Assembly (NCBI GenBank): GCA_002270565.1
Contig: NQMI01000010.1
Span: 71,991 to 135,990, forward strand
Length of the DNA: 64,000 nucleotides
Direction: 5' to 3'
Origin: Stenocarpella maydis
Lineage: Eukaryota; Ascomycota; Sordariomycetes; Diaporthales; Diaporthaceae
The notes beneath the pieces are model-generated. The model did not search any database, was not told the origin of the DNA, and saw only the letters and a list, made by a program, of their open reading frames with translations. Shown here piece by piece: positions 25,801 through 37,497 of this stretch; within the stretch, counting starts at the first letter, position 1, and each line of letters begins with the position of its first letter. The position numbers were made by a program, and so were the translations under genes.

Positions 25801-27935
25801 CCCTGCATACACCATCATCAGCATGTGGCTATACCGACTGCAAGTGGCAGAAGATGACACGCTCTTTCGTATCCCAAGCTTCAACTGTCTGATCCTGTCC
25901 TCGTCACCCGGTCGGCCTGGGGACGAACCCAGGTCCTGTTCACGGGCCTTGCCCTTCGTGGGTAGATGAGGCCTGTATCATTTCGCTCTTTCATGTAACT
26001 AGTCCCTCCCCACCCTGCGAATCCAGAGTAGGGACAGCAAAGAACCCCGTCATACCAAGGTCGTCATGATCGTGTCAGCATCTGCAGGCCTTTGCTGCCT
26101 CTGCCGAACATACCCACGTCTGTAAGCCTTAAGTCTGTGCAGGTCCATGTGCAGCCTGAACCCCCGGAACCTGCAGCGGCCATACTTGATGTAATGAGTG
26201 GGCTCGTGGGCGACGTCAACCAGTCTGGCTGTGAAACGAGTCGTGTCCGTCTAGGCGGATCTGTCTCGTCTGTTCTAGCCGAGCTAGCCAGGCACATCGA
26301 TCTCAAGTGATACTCACGTAAGCCTACAAGGCAGCCACAGGCCTCTGCAGCGACAGATATGTCGTCTCTTCAGCTTTCATGGCCAGCAAGGTGCACCACT
26401 AATGACATGAAGGACGCAGCGAGTCGTGCCCACTTGGTCATCGAAGGCGATCTCTGCACATGAAGATTATCTCATCACAAATCGCCTGGCCAGGGCAATT
26501 GAATTGCCCATGCAAGAACAACTTCAACGTTGCTATATTTACACTAACCGAGTCTTACCCTGGGCTCGAACTTCATATCCGCGAAACCGAGTCACATCGC
26601 CGTCAATGCTGCAACAGCGACCGCAGCGCGCGCTATGTCGGAATAATCATGTACGCCCCTGCCTGGCACACCATTCCAACATGGACATGCAATTTTGTCA
26701 TGTTTCTATATTGCGCGCGGATCCTTACATGGCAGCAAACCTGCGACCCCGTCCAACCCATCACTTGAATTGAGGGCCCAAGCTTGTCAGACTTGGCCAG
26801 GCCAGGACCAAGCCTCGACAGCCCCAAACCCCAGGCCCCTGTCCCGGCCGCCCTGCGCTCCAGCAGCCTGGGACCGACGTCAAATGACAGCCGCCTCTAC
26901 TGTGGTATTGGCCATGCGCAATAAGAAGAGCGCGCCACTCGATCTCTGACCAGTCACACAGCCTGCGAGCGGCGCCTAGTCGCGCCGACGAGATTCGTCA
27001 CCCCGACCTCGCATGCGCATCCCAGGTTGCCGACGCAGCTAAGCCCGCCGGCCATCTACACGCAGCAGCACCCAGTATAGCTGTAGAGCCATGCTCGTGG
27101 CGGCCGGGATCACTTCTTGTTGTTTTCTCCTCTTTCTCTCCCCCCCCCCCACCATCCTGGTCCACGTTTCTGCACAAGATCGATCTCTGCGAACACTTCA
27201 GCCCTTCTTGAGCTGTCAGAGGTCAAGCTCCAGACCCTTGCATTGATCCCCCCCCTCTTTTCCCGCCAGGCACATCCTGGGTCGGCCCGGATCTCCCTCT
27301 GAGCTGGCTGGAGCTTGCTGGCTGGCCGGGCGCCAAACCGTCGGTGTAGTCTGGTCTGGTATAAGTGCCGCACCATTAGCCTGTCGCATATTCCGCAGTC
27401 TGGACTTACGTGGTCTGTTCCCTTTCGGGGGACGTGCGAAATATTCACCGCTCTTTTGACATGGCTTTTCCCACGCAACCCAGCTGACCTTGTGTGGCTC
27501 TGTACTGGGAGTTGCGTCTCTATGTATAAGCAAGGCGGCGGCCGGTTATGCGGGCGAGCGGACGGGCGGGCGATGCGGGCGGGCAATCTCTCGCGCTGAT
27601 TCCGCGGTCTCTTCTCATGCACTCACTCGCTCACTCAATCACTTACTGTACTGCATATTACGCGCATCCTTGTTGTTGTTTTAGCTCCATCCGACAACGT
27701 GCGGGGCCCCCGTCCAGAGAGATATGCAAGACATATTGATGAGCGCATGACTTGGCCCTCCTGCAGCAGCGTCCTCCTGCAGTAGGGCCGGCTGGCCTTC
27801 TCAAGTACCCAAGGCTAAGGTCGTCTAAACCCCTGCTGTGATCTCCTGGGATCCGTCAGTCAGATCGGACCCTATCCCCGGACCATCGGGTTGTTATGGC
27901 CTATTTACCGCCCCCAGCAGTCCAGCAGACGGCCG

Positions 27936-27971
27936 CACACACACACACACACACACACACAAAAAAAAAAA
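27936..27971. repeat. (CA)n microsatellite with poly-A end
   Basis: About twelve CA units are followed by eleven A residues. Confidence 0.85.
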
Positions 27972-30900
27972 GCCCAAGTTCGGGTTTTGCCCCAGTCCCG
28001 AAGGTGTGTGTGGCCGCCACGGTCCAGACCAGGCACGTTGTGATGACGGCGTAGTCACGGGGAGGGGCGGGTGGGTGTTGGTTGTCAACCAAAGTGCTGG
28101 TTTGGCTTTGTGTAAGGTCAGCGAGGGGGTAAGGGTGGTGGTCAGATCGGCCCAAGAAGAGATGTGGCGTCAGGAACGAACGTGTTGCGTTTCCATTTGC
28201 CCCAGGCGCCTCCTGCCTGCCCGCCTGTCTTTGCTTATGCCTCTTTGCTTGTATTTAGAGAGCCAGCAGCCCTGGGGCTAGGGGGGAGGAGACACGAAAT
28301 CAGCACCCAGGTCCACGGGAGCCTGTGGCTTCTTTGTGGTCATACAGTAGGTAGTACCTGTCTGGGTTCACGTGTGGGCATTGATGGGCGACAGATTTCC
28401 CGTCAGACGCGATGCCGGAGCCTTGGATGAGGGAGTGGCCTGCGTCCAAACCCGGCCGGCGCCACAACGCCGCCCGGGTCGGGGTGAGCCGGCACAGTTT
28501 TGCTTCTTGCCCTGCCTGTCTGTCTTGTGCCGTATGCGAGTCTGACTGACCTGGTAGACAGTCGCACACACACGATGGTGGCGTCCGGGGTCCATCGCCG
28601 CCCAGGCTGGTTGGTTGACGGGGCTGATGCTAGTTACTGCTCGGCCCGTGGTGATGGAAGGGTGTGGTGATGTGTCTCTGGCATGTGGTTGGGCGTGCGC
28701 GTGCCGCCGATTGCTGCGGTTAGGTTCCACAATATTTAATATAACTATATAACAGAGAGACAAGTTTTTTCTTTCTCTTTATCGTACTTCCGCCCGCCGC
28801 CACCGCCGCCCACATACATGCCTTTCCCTTCTCGCCATGTGGGTGAGGAGGCAACCTTGGTTTCCCTCCTCCCCCCTTGACCCCCGGCGGTGCGTTGGTC
28901 GTCCGGGGCGGCCCCAGGCAGCGCCTTGTCTGTCTTTCTTGTCTGCATTTGCATGGGGGAACCGAATCGGCCAGGTCGCCACGCTCCCCACTCACTCGAG
29001 GTTTCTGTGCGCCCCGTGGCAGTCAGGGCTGCCGCCCTGCCCTCTGGTGTTGTTCCTTGGCCGATCGGGGCTGTCAATAGGGGGAAAGCTGCTGCAATGA
29101 CAACGTACCGCACCATGCGAGGAGGGCTGAGGTCGAGGCCGAGTACTACTACTACAACCCCCCGGCAGGCCGAGCCGGGCTGCTCGAGGAAGCGGCTCAA
29201 CTGACTGGCTGGCTGGCTGGCTGACACAAGCCCACCCGGCCGGCGTTTTCTTTTTTGTTCAGTTGCGTCGCACGGGGGAGATGCAGTGCGCGCACATGGG
29301 CCGTACTTTCAATGCTACGACACCACACCCCCGGGGGGGCCCATGGCATGGGCTCGATGGCACATGCACACGCGAGCTCGCCCGCCCGCGCGGAACTTTC
29401 CACGGCCGCCGCGGCCGGCCATGTGGCCCTGGTTGGGCCCATGCCGTGTGATGTGATGTGATGTGATGTGACGCGTCTGTCTGTCCGTCTGTCTCTGTGA
29501 TGTTGTGTGTCTAGGGGGCGCCGCCGCAGCTAGGGGAGAGGGGGGGGCTGGGAGGGAGGATGGGTGCTGTTGGGCGGTATGTATGCCTCGTCTGGGGCTG
29601 TGGGCTTCTGTGGGGAGGCTCCGGGGGGGGGGCCAGGCCCGGGTGGCAACTTGGGCAGGTGGCTTGATCTGTTCGACCTGGGACTGGGTGCTGTGGTCTG
29701 CCTGGTCAGACACGTAGGGGCTGGGTGTTTCCCGAGGCGTCGTAATGGGGACCTTGGTCGGTTCGGAAGTTTGAGTGCGTCTGAGTCTTTTTCTGAACGG
29801 GATAGAGGCTGATTCAGCATGAAAAATCCTAAAGTCAGCTGCGTGGCTTGATCTCGGGTTTTCTTCTCCGCCCTGAGCTCTCACGGCTGGGTAGTGTTGG
29901 GCCGTTTGTTTGGTCGTCAGCACTGATGTGGCTTTGTGGTTCCCCATGAGGGAGGAGTTGAGGAGGTCTTAACCGAGCCCAAAGGCGTGTGGCCTCGGAC
30001 CCAGGCCGTGCAGTGCAGTGATAGACTCTAGGGGCTCCTTGTGGAACATTCAACGTTCTCCCCATTTGAGTTTCTCTTCATGGGGTAGTAGAAGAGATGT
30101 TTAACTAGATGTCGTATAAGGGAAGTTAATGCGGTCTGGTCCTCGGCTAGTACGATGAACGGTTGATATTCCCGCCCGTATAATGCAGGCACTTTTCCTT
30201 TGGATAATTACAAGTGACACGATTTCGGATTGGCTTTGGCCAAAGAGTGTCGGTCCCCAACAAGCATGACTTCTCTGCAGTTATTCATCCGTATTGCCCA
30301 TCCATACCTGGCTGTCTGTTCCCACGTGATCGTACAAGACAGAAAATAGCACATATATCTTATACAGTGGCCCACTACTGCGGGTCCGGGAACAGGGGGG
30401 ACTTTGGAGTCTAATAGTCTTGACTAATTGACTCGCGCCAACTTCTATCGCTATCAATTCAGCGGTCATCCAGTACGTGCCAACCACCTCCTCCATGGCA
30501 GTTCCAACTCCTCAATAGCGGGAAAAGATACCTCCCATGGACTACGCAGGTCTGAGCATGCCACTATAGTGTACAGACTGGATGTCGTCTGCTGCCAGCT
30601 CGGGCACCACCCTGGGTACCACAAGAGTGGCCCGCCCTTGCAATCCCGAAGCAGCTCTCGAAGTCAACCGAGAGGAATTCAGCAAACACAAACAGAGACA
30701 CACAAGCCGTCTCTCACACAAGGCAACTCGAGGCAAGTGTTTTCCCTGCCTGCCATCTTCTCGGCCTCGCCGGCTCAGCTGCGAGGACCTAGTGTTCTGT
30801 CCACTCTGGTCTGATGCCGCCGGGTCACCCCCGCAATCCAAGCAATGGATAGCGCACCTTTAATCTTACCCGGAGAAGATCAGCCCACCGGCTGCCCTGT

Positions 30901-32311
30901 CTTGAAGGAAATCTAGTTAGCCCCGAAGGGGTCACAGCCACAGCACCCGTGTGGGGGGCGCGCGGGCGGTCGCCCTCGGGAGCGCCGCGAGCAGAGCATG
31001 TTGTAGTTACTCGAGGTTGCGCTAGGTATCTTCGCCTCGACATCGCAGTGGCTGGGATCACGGAGACTCTTAAATCCAGCTGAGCAGAAAGTGTGTCGGG
31101 GGTTATTGACGTGGGTGACTTGGGTGAGGCTCCCTGCCGGACGTGAGGACGCCACCTGGGCAAAGAAGCCATGAATTTAGCTGGCCGATGGCCGAGCACT
31201 GCCGTGAAGCTGAGACGAGCTCCTCATGAGCCACACCCGGTCGGTCCTATGGACGACGCATCATTACTGTACTCTTCACAGCCAATCTCGGCACTATGAC
31301 CAGCGAGTGCTCATTGGTGCACATGTGTTCACCCGGATTTGGATAGTTAGACTGCAAACCGCGAGCAGATGAAGCCTCGACTGTCTGGGGCCTCTCAATT
31401 CTCGTTATATAATGCAGTGAGAGAGCTTGCGAAGAAACGCGAAATCAAATCCTCACATGGCTTCTACGATGCTGGATGATAAATTGTTTGAACTATGCTT
31501 GTATCCTGGAAAATCGTCAAGGTGTCTTCCCCCTAGGTAAGGAGGCAATTCGGGCCTTGTGTTGTGGTATTTAACTTTAAGGAACCAAAAGCAAAGTTAC
31601 ATAAACGTTTTATTTAGTCGGTTGACTGCTTATTATCATGCATGGGATACAAGACTAAAAACTAAATACCTGCCAGAGAAAGAGCCTCTACACGGTACGA
31701 GGTGTCATTAACCAAAGCCCGATTGTCCCCCCACCCAAGCATCTCGGTAACGCCGCAGCCAGATGCTAGTCCCCCGGGCCTGATAGTTTGAGCGTGAGAC
31801 TGGATTCACCGGAAATTATGGTGGTTAGCTGGTCCGGAAGCTTCGTAGCGCCGAGTCTTCAGTACCAAATAGCGGACATTGGACGGTGGAGAGCCCGCCC
31901 GGAGGCCAGTCCGCAGTTAATGTGACCGCATGTAGGTAGGTTCAAGCCCCGAGAACTTTGGGCTCGGTCTCATGAAAGAGGATTGTTTGAGTGCAAATGC
32001 TAGGTGTCAATGCATGCTTTCCGGCATCGCCAGAGTGGGTTGTCATGGTATGAATCAAAACCATGCCATACCCGGCGGTTTCCCTCAAAGGGTATTATTC
32101 CCATCCATTCCGCGTCGCATCAAATCGAACGGGACGGAACCGAACGGAGCCGAATCGCCCCAACCTCCCCTCGTCCTACCGCCTCTCCGAGTCTCGATAC
32201 AATGGGCACCCCGCGCAGTCCCACTCACAAACGCGCGTGGCTCACCTTCGGGAGGGTGGCGCTGGCGTGGACGTGCCGGCCGCGGACGCCGCCACTCAGA
32301 CCGCCGCGGCG

Positions 32312-32437
32312 CTACTTGAAGCAGTTGAAGCGGCCGATGGAGAAGCGCCATGGCCCGCGGCGCACGCCGTGGCGGTCCGCGTGGACGCTCGTGCCGAAGT
32401 GCTTGCCGCCGAAGCCTTTGGAGTAGAAGAAGGGCAT
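32312..32437 (-). CDS. Possible 41-residue microprotein
   Basis: An ATG-initiated frame on the minus strand reads MPFFYSKGFGGKHFGTS, then HADRHGVRRGPWRFSIG and ends RFNCFK. It is rich in Phe, Gly, Arg and His, is not low-complexity, and lies in a short GC-rich patch inside the long gene-poor region. No signal peptide or membrane segment is visible. The composed look of the peptide suggests real coding, but I cannot assign a family. It could be the last exon of a longer gene, since the open frame continues upstream of the ATG to about 32674. Confidence 0.35.
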   Translation of the reverse strand: MPFFYSKGFGGKHFGTSVHADRHGVRRGPWRFSIGRFNCFK

Positions 32438-34026
32438 TTTTTTTGGGGGGGGGGTGGGTCTCGTCTGCCTCGTCTGGGTGGAGCAGTCTATTGGGTAGAT
32501 CTTGTCGGCCAAGGGCGTGTGGTGGCTGAGGCTGGGAGCCAAAAATGTTTTTGCGGGGGTTGTGTGGATATTTGGTGAGGTGGTGTTGACTGGAGACGTC
32601 GTACGTAGGTGGATGTATTGCCACCAATAACTATAGGACTTGAGGTTGTGTGATGTGGATAGAGTTCCTTCCAAGATTGTTCAAATGATGATGGGGACGG
32701 AGGAATTATTAAAAGCCTGGGAGGCCGGTTGGCTGAAAAGGTAGTCGACGTCGATGAGGCAGCCCGTGTTCCACTGGCGGTAGGTGGCTGGTTGCGTCAT
32801 TGTGAAGAAAAGCAGGGAATCGCAAGCCGACTTCTAAGTTGTTGTTCCCTGCACGATGTGCGACGGCTCGCCTTGGCAGGTGTCACCAGCATCACGGGTA
32901 CACGCACAAGAGACAGACTGGGGCACGAGGCACGGGCTATGTTTAGCTGGCGCATAATTATTTGTCTTTGAATATGCAAAGAGAGTGCCGCGGGGAAAGC
33001 CAGGATATGTCGTGCCATCGGGATCTGTCACGCAGTCTCGGAATGATGGAAATGTAGCACTCTGGCCACCCACGCAGTACGAAGCCGTGGTTTTAGTGTC
33101 ATGCTGCGTTTCCGAGCAACCCAATTTGATATTATAGACGAGCTGCTGAGGATAGGGGACGACATCTGCAAGTTTAGTGCCTAGTGGTTATAGGACAGGT
33201 CTTCACGCCGCCACCGCGGCCTTGTTGCGAATGTCGTCGGTGAGAGCACTCCTGGAACGAATTGGTAAGATGGATCGGCCACTGTATTTCCGCGACTTGG
33301 GAACTACAACGGAAAAGACAGCCAGCGAGGTAGCAAAGAAGACGAAAATATGGGATTGTCACGAATCAGGGGCAGACTTGCAAAAGGGGGAATGGCAAGA
33401 TTAATCTCCGAGTTGTGTCTTCTTTGAAAGATCCTCTTGGTCTTAGGACCCCTTTGCTACTCATTCAATACGCTTCTATGCTGTTACTGATGTATGGGCA
33501 TCAGTCCGAGCCCGCTTAGATCAGGAGCCTGAGCCAGGAGCCTGAGCCAGGAACCTGAGCCAGGAGCCTGAGCCAGGAACCTGAGCCAGGAACCTGTCCC
33601 GGGCCTCCGTAACTAAGAAGCTCATGCAAGTAGTTAGACACAGGTCGGCTCAGACTGATAATACCCAAAGCACCTTCTCAGTATTGAATTAGAAAGCACT
33701 GGCCCAAGCTATTATTTCTCAGAGATGGTTGAAGTAACGCAAGGTGCGAGTGACTTCAGAAACCAGCGACTCCAGGGGCTTGTCAGCCCTCAGCTGAGTA
33801 GGACTCGGGCAAGATTTGCGCCCGCCTGCGTTAAAACGTGCTTCAGATATTACCCGAAGCGGCTGGCGTCCGCGGAGGCCAACCCAAAAGGGCATCACTT
33901 CAGGGGGGGTCCTCTCCGTTTGGCCGCCGTCCGAGCCTGCTGGACCACAAGCCTCCCCGTCAGCCAGCACGAACAGCGGCGAGACGTCTCATGAACACAC
34001 GCATACCCCGATCGCAAACCCTAGCA
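32438..34026. other. Gene-free stretch upstream of the Zn2Cys6 gene
   Basis: No gene is supported. The 13-bp minisatellite at 33522-33596 is the only clear structure. The open frame of the Zn2Cys6 gene reaches back to 33838, but this part looks non-conserved. Confidence 0.5.
33522..33596. repeat. 13-bp minisatellite
   Basis: Between five and six tandem copies of CCTGAGCCAGGAG or CCTGAGCCAGGAA alternate. The 13-base period is not a multiple of three, so it is unlikely to be coding. Confidence 0.85.
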
Positions 34027-35406
34027 ATGGAGATCGTACCAGAGGTGAAGGCCTGCGGGTCGTGCGCCAAAGCCAAGCGGAAGTGCGGAAAGGAGAGCCA
34101 ACGATGTCACCGTTGCACATCTCGGGGCCTTGAGTGCACCTACACTCTCCCGACGAGGCCGAGCGCATTTGTACGGCTCCAAGATGCTGCCGGTTCTATA
34201 TCAGCACCTCACCCTATTCCGGCGCCCGTAGAGGAGCTCGGGAGGCCACATGGGGCGTGCCAGTGGGACCCGAGCGTGATTCTGTCGTTCGGGCCAACGT
34301 CACAGTTCGATGCCATGCATCACCCGCCCACCGCAGAACTGGAGCTGGCCCGGCCGTCTAGACTTCTCACATATAATGGCATACCGAAGCAACTGAGTAC
34401 CGATTGGTTCATGTCCCCCGGGTCGTGGAAAACCGTACCTCCCGCGCCGCAGTGCAAGGACCCAGCCATATGTTCACCATTCAGCCGCATCGCACTCAAG
34501 ACATTTCTCGCAACAGGCCAGAGGTTGATGTCGGACTGGATCTCCACCGGCGGCAACACATTTATCCACAAGCAGCTATACTCGTTTCGACTGCCGAGGT
34601 GCGTGCAAGACGCATATACAGCCATCGCCCTCTACCTGCTAAGGACGGAGGAGAACGAGGACATGGTCAGCCGGACCATCCAGGACCGGTCGGCGCAGCT
34701 CCTCCAGGACGAGGAGGGCCACAAGACGTCCAGCAGCCTCGACCCCCTCGGCCACCTGTCCAGGGTGCAGGCCCTCCTCGTGTACCAGAACATCTGCCTC
34801 CTCGACGGCGACATCCGCCTGCGTGCCCTCGCCGAGGAGCGCACGCCGGTCATGACGGCGTGGCTGGGGCAGATGCTAGAGAGCATCTCGCTCGCGGCCC
34901 AGCTCTCCACCCCGGGCCAGGGCGGCGCCATGACGGCCGCGAGGGCCCTCGGCCTCGGGATCGCCGAGGCGATGCAGGTCCCGTCGTCGTCGTCGGCGGC
35001 GGCGGCGGCGCCCGGCTCGACGATCCCCGGGGCCAGCGCGTGCGACGGCCCCGGCTCGCAGCAGGAGGAGGTCCTGTGGCATACCTGGGTCTTTGCCGAG
35101 TCGGCGCGGAGGACGTGGATCTTCGCGCAGGGGCTGCATACCGTCTACGAGGTCATGCGCAACGGGTGGACCATGTGCTCCGACGCGCTCCTGTTCACGA
35201 CCGCGTCTGGAGTCTGGGACGCGCCGTCGAGCTATGCCTGGAGCAAGATCTGTCTGGAGCGGGATGTGGCGCTCAGGACGCCGGGCGAGATTGCGAACCT
35301 CCTGACAGACGCCAGGGCGGACGATGTCGATGAGTACACCAAGTCCCTGCTCGAGACTATGTTTGGGAAGGCGAAGATGGAGAGGTGGATGGATGCAACA
35401 GCGTAA
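34027..35406 (+). CDS. Zn(2)-Cys(6) fungal transcription factor
   Basis: A single open frame encodes 459 residues from the chosen ATG (MEIVPEVK). A canonical binuclear cluster lies at the N-terminus: Cys10, 13, 20, 27, 30 and 37 with spacing C-x2-C-x6-C-x6-C-x2-C-x6-C and the basic run KAKRK. The cluster binds DNA through two zinc ions. The rest is a helical regulatory region without a strong signature, with an Ala/Ser-rich run near residues 320-330 and a C-terminal aromatic segment (WHTWVFAESARRTWIFAQG) typical of small C6 regulators. A start at 33990 would add 12 residues. No biosynthetic enzymes adjoin it, so its target is unknown. No intron is needed. Confidence 0.85.
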   Translation: MEIVPEVKACGSCAKAKRKCGKESQRCHRCTSRGLECTYTLPTRPSAFVRLQDAAGSISAPHPIPAPVEELGRPHGACQWDPSVILSFGPTSQFDAMHHPPTAELELARPSRLLTYNGIPKQLSTDWFMSPGSWKTVPPAPQCKDPAICSPFSRIALKTFLATGQRLMSDWISTGGNTFIHKQLYSFRLPRCVQDAYTAIALYLLRTEENEDMVSRTIQDRSAQLLQDEEGHKTSSSLDPLGHLSRVQALLVYQNICLLDGDIRLRALAEERTPVMTAWLGQMLESISLAAQLSTPGQGGAMTAARALGLGIAEAMQVPSSSSAAAAAPGSTIPGASACDGPGSQQEEVLWHTWVFAESARRTWIFAQGLHTVYEVMRNGWTMCSDALLFTTASGVWDAPSSYAWSKICLERDVALRTPGEIANLLTDARADDVDEYTKSLLETMFGKAKMERWMDATA

Positions 35407-36444
35407 CGCGGTAGGAGCATGGTGTGGTTGGTGGAGTTGGACAATGTACTTTGAATCTCCCAGCTATGAGATCCATCTCCATTATTCTCTTCTGTGAGCC
35501 GTTTAACACCCCTTCCATATGTTAGTGTTCTCACGCTCGGCCAAAGACTTCCAACAGTCTTGCCCCCCCCCCCNNNNNNNNNNNNNNNNNNNNNNNNNNN
35601 NNNNNNNNNNNNNNNNNNNNNNNNNNNNNNNNNNNNNNNNNNNNNNNNNNNACCGTTAACTACCCTTCCATATGTAGTGTTCTCACGCTCGGACCAAGAC
35701 TTACCAACACGTCCCCCCCCCCCCCCCCTCCTCCTTTCCACTTCAGACCCAGCGAGGAATCAACCCAGAGCAACACTCCATCCTCACCCACCACAGGTCG
35801 TTAAACGCCATGGTTTAAGCTGCATTGAACTAACTTTTACAAACTCTGAACTCTCCCTCAGATAAACTTTATCTTCGTTGCTCCTTCCGTTCTACCCACT
35901 CAAGTTACCCCGCGGAAAGCGGGCGCAATCACTTGCGGTTCGCACCCGTCAACACTACCGCCTACACAACTCTTTTCTGAGGCCACCACAACGAGGCAGC
36001 TTACCTTCAAAAACTGCTATTTATCTTCCAAGGGGCGGAGTGCATCAGGAACAGCATAGCGTGACGCCCCGTCCAGCGCTGGGGGCAGCTTTGCTATTGG
36101 GCTAGTTCACCCGTGTCTTTGATGACCACTGCCACGTTTCTTGGGTAGTGTTGTTGTTCCAGCTGCTCCTTTTACGTCGCGCCAGCAACCAATTCACTTA
36201 GGCCTTCTTGCATTTCACAGAAACTCACCGCAGCGCCTTCTAAAACACATTGTCGCGGCTCAACATTCCCCCCCAAATACCAGGCGCAAAGCTCTGTTCC
36301 GTGGGACCATACCATACCTTCTCTGGCCCACACCTTGCGGCTTACCTAGGTCAACCTCTGAACATCATCTACACACGCACACCTCACCTTACAGTCACGC
36401 AGAACTTTGCGAGCCCACCGGCAAAGAAAACATCAGGAGCCAAA
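35407..36444. other. Intergenic region containing a scaffold gap
   Basis: It holds the 3' flank of the Zn2Cys6 gene, the N gap and the promoter and leader of the BTB gene. A CT-rich tract precedes the BTB start. No gene is supported. Confidence 0.6.
35574..35651. other. Assembly gap (78 N) with duplicated edges
   Basis: The roughly 70 bases before the Ns (CCTTCCATATGTTAGTGTTCTCACGCTCGG region, ending in a C run) are repeated with small differences directly after the Ns, again ending in a C run. The same locus was probably assembled twice at two contig ends. Confidence 0.9.
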
Positions 36445-37497
36445 ATGTCGAACAAGCGCAAGATCGGTAACGCCGACATGAACGCCGAACGAGCCAAGTT
36501 CCGAAAGCGAGGTGACCTTGTCATTTTCAACCTTGCCACCCAGTCCGACTGCGCCCTGGTGGTTGGAGACACGCGCCTGCTCCTACATAAGGCCATCCTG
36601 ATCTCCCGGAGCGGCTTCTTCCGGGAGTTCCTTACCAAAAACGAGAACGTATGTTCAAGACTTGCTTTTATCGTTCCTTCTACTTGCGACGTATTCACTG
36701 ACGCTTTGGCCCAGGTCCCTGTGGACCATAGAGGAAGGGTGGTCTTCAAAATCGAGTCTCACAATATCAAGTCTGTCCGGCTCGTGGTCGAGTTCATGTA
36801 CGGCGCCGGAAGCATCGAGATCATGGAGTACCCCCGCCAGGACCAGCCCATCGTCCAGGACTGCGTCCTGCTCTTCAACCTGGGCCACGACTTCGAGATC
36901 CCGGACATGGCCTCGTACGCCACCAGCCACCTCGGCATGTACCTGAGCAAGAAGCTCAAGGACATCTGTCGCTACCCTGTCTCGAGTGCAAGACAGGCTG
37001 TAGCATCGGGGCCGTTTGTGGAGGACCTTGCGGAGGGCATCATCCAGGCTTACCAGTCTCAGTATGAGCCCGGTGACAAGACAAAGGACCACCCCCGCCT
37101 GATGCTCATGGACTTTGTCCTCGCCGGCAGGGAGATCCTCTTCCGCGACGCGTCCCTGCGGTTCAGCATCGACCAGGACGTCCTCCCCGCCGCGTTCCTC
37201 AAGGAATTTCTCCTGGCCCAGTTCGGCGGCAGGTTCCAGACGCCCTGGATGGCGGGGCTGATGGTCCGGCCGGACAGTCTGAACAGGGGCCTCGGGAAGA
37301 AGAAGCCGTGGAGGTGTGAGGGCTGTGGCGAGGGCGTCGCCAGGGACCAGACGGTCGTGTTCAACCCCTGGTCCGGGCCGGGCCTGCCGCAGAGGTACGC
37401 ACAGGTCTGCTGCGAGGAGTGCTCCCAGCAGATGGACGAGGGTGAGGGCAGGGGCAAGGGGGTTGAGTGGAGTGTCTTTAATGGCCCCAAGGAGTAG
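36445..37497 (+). CDS. BTB/POZ-domain protein with a C-terminal cysteine cluster
   Basis: Two exons (36445..36648, 36715..37497) separated by a 66-base intron with a CACTGAC branch give 328 residues. The BTB fold is seen in RGDLVIFNL, CALVVGDTRLLLHKAIL, SRSGFFREFL and, after the intron, VRLVVEFMYGAGSIE. Such domains mediate dimerisation and often recruit Cullin-3 ligases. The C-terminus carries Cys269-x2-Cys272 (WRCEGCGEG) and Cys300-Cys301-x2-Cys304 (VCCEECSQQ), which looks like a small zinc-ribbon. BTB proteins of this fungal type usually lack such a motif. A second BTB gene follows on the same strand 719 bases downstream; the two share little sequence beyond the fold. The function is not known. 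Confidence 0.82.
   Translation: MSNKRKIGNADMNAERAKFRKRGDLVIFNLATQSDCALVVGDTRLLLHKAILISRSGFFREFLTKNENVCSRLAFIVPSTCDVFTDALAQVPVDHRGRVVFKIESHNIKSVRLVVEFMYGAGSIEIMEYPRQDQPIVQDCVLLFNLGHDFEIPDMASYATSHLGMYLSKKLKDICRYPVSSARQAVASGPFVEDLAEGIIQAYQSQYEPGDKTKDHPRLMLMDFVLAGREILFRDASLRFSIDQDVLPAAFLKEFLLAQFGGRFQTPWMAGLMVRPDSLNRGLGKKKPWRCEGCGEGVARDQTVVFNPWSGPGLPQRYAQVCCEECSQQMDEGEGRGKGVEWSVFNGPKE

Larger units (their letters stand above)
18688..32311. other. 13.6-kb region without a supportable gene
   Basis: ORFs up to about 219 codons occur, but they overlap on both strands, are low in complexity and show no domain, no paired splice signals and no conserved motif that I recognise. The region is rich in simple sequence: CCTG/TGCC runs near 21530-21600 and 23280-23330, TA/TATG at 22806-22840, CA and A runs at 27936-27971, CTGG repeats near 29205. 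I found no tRNA or 5S rRNA signature. The half next to 18688 is upstream of the C2H2 gene and may hold its long promoter or leader. Single-exon lncRNAs cannot be excluded. Confidence 0.55.

Noticed and set aside
29315..29947. 210-codon minus-strand ORF
   Set aside because: Low-complexity sequence (QRQTDRQTRHITSHHITRH) arising from GTCTGTCTGTC/TGTGATG repeats.
31921..31960. Possible tRNA B-box (AGGTTCAAGCCCC)
   Set aside because: No matching A-box or foldable acceptor stem at the correct distance.
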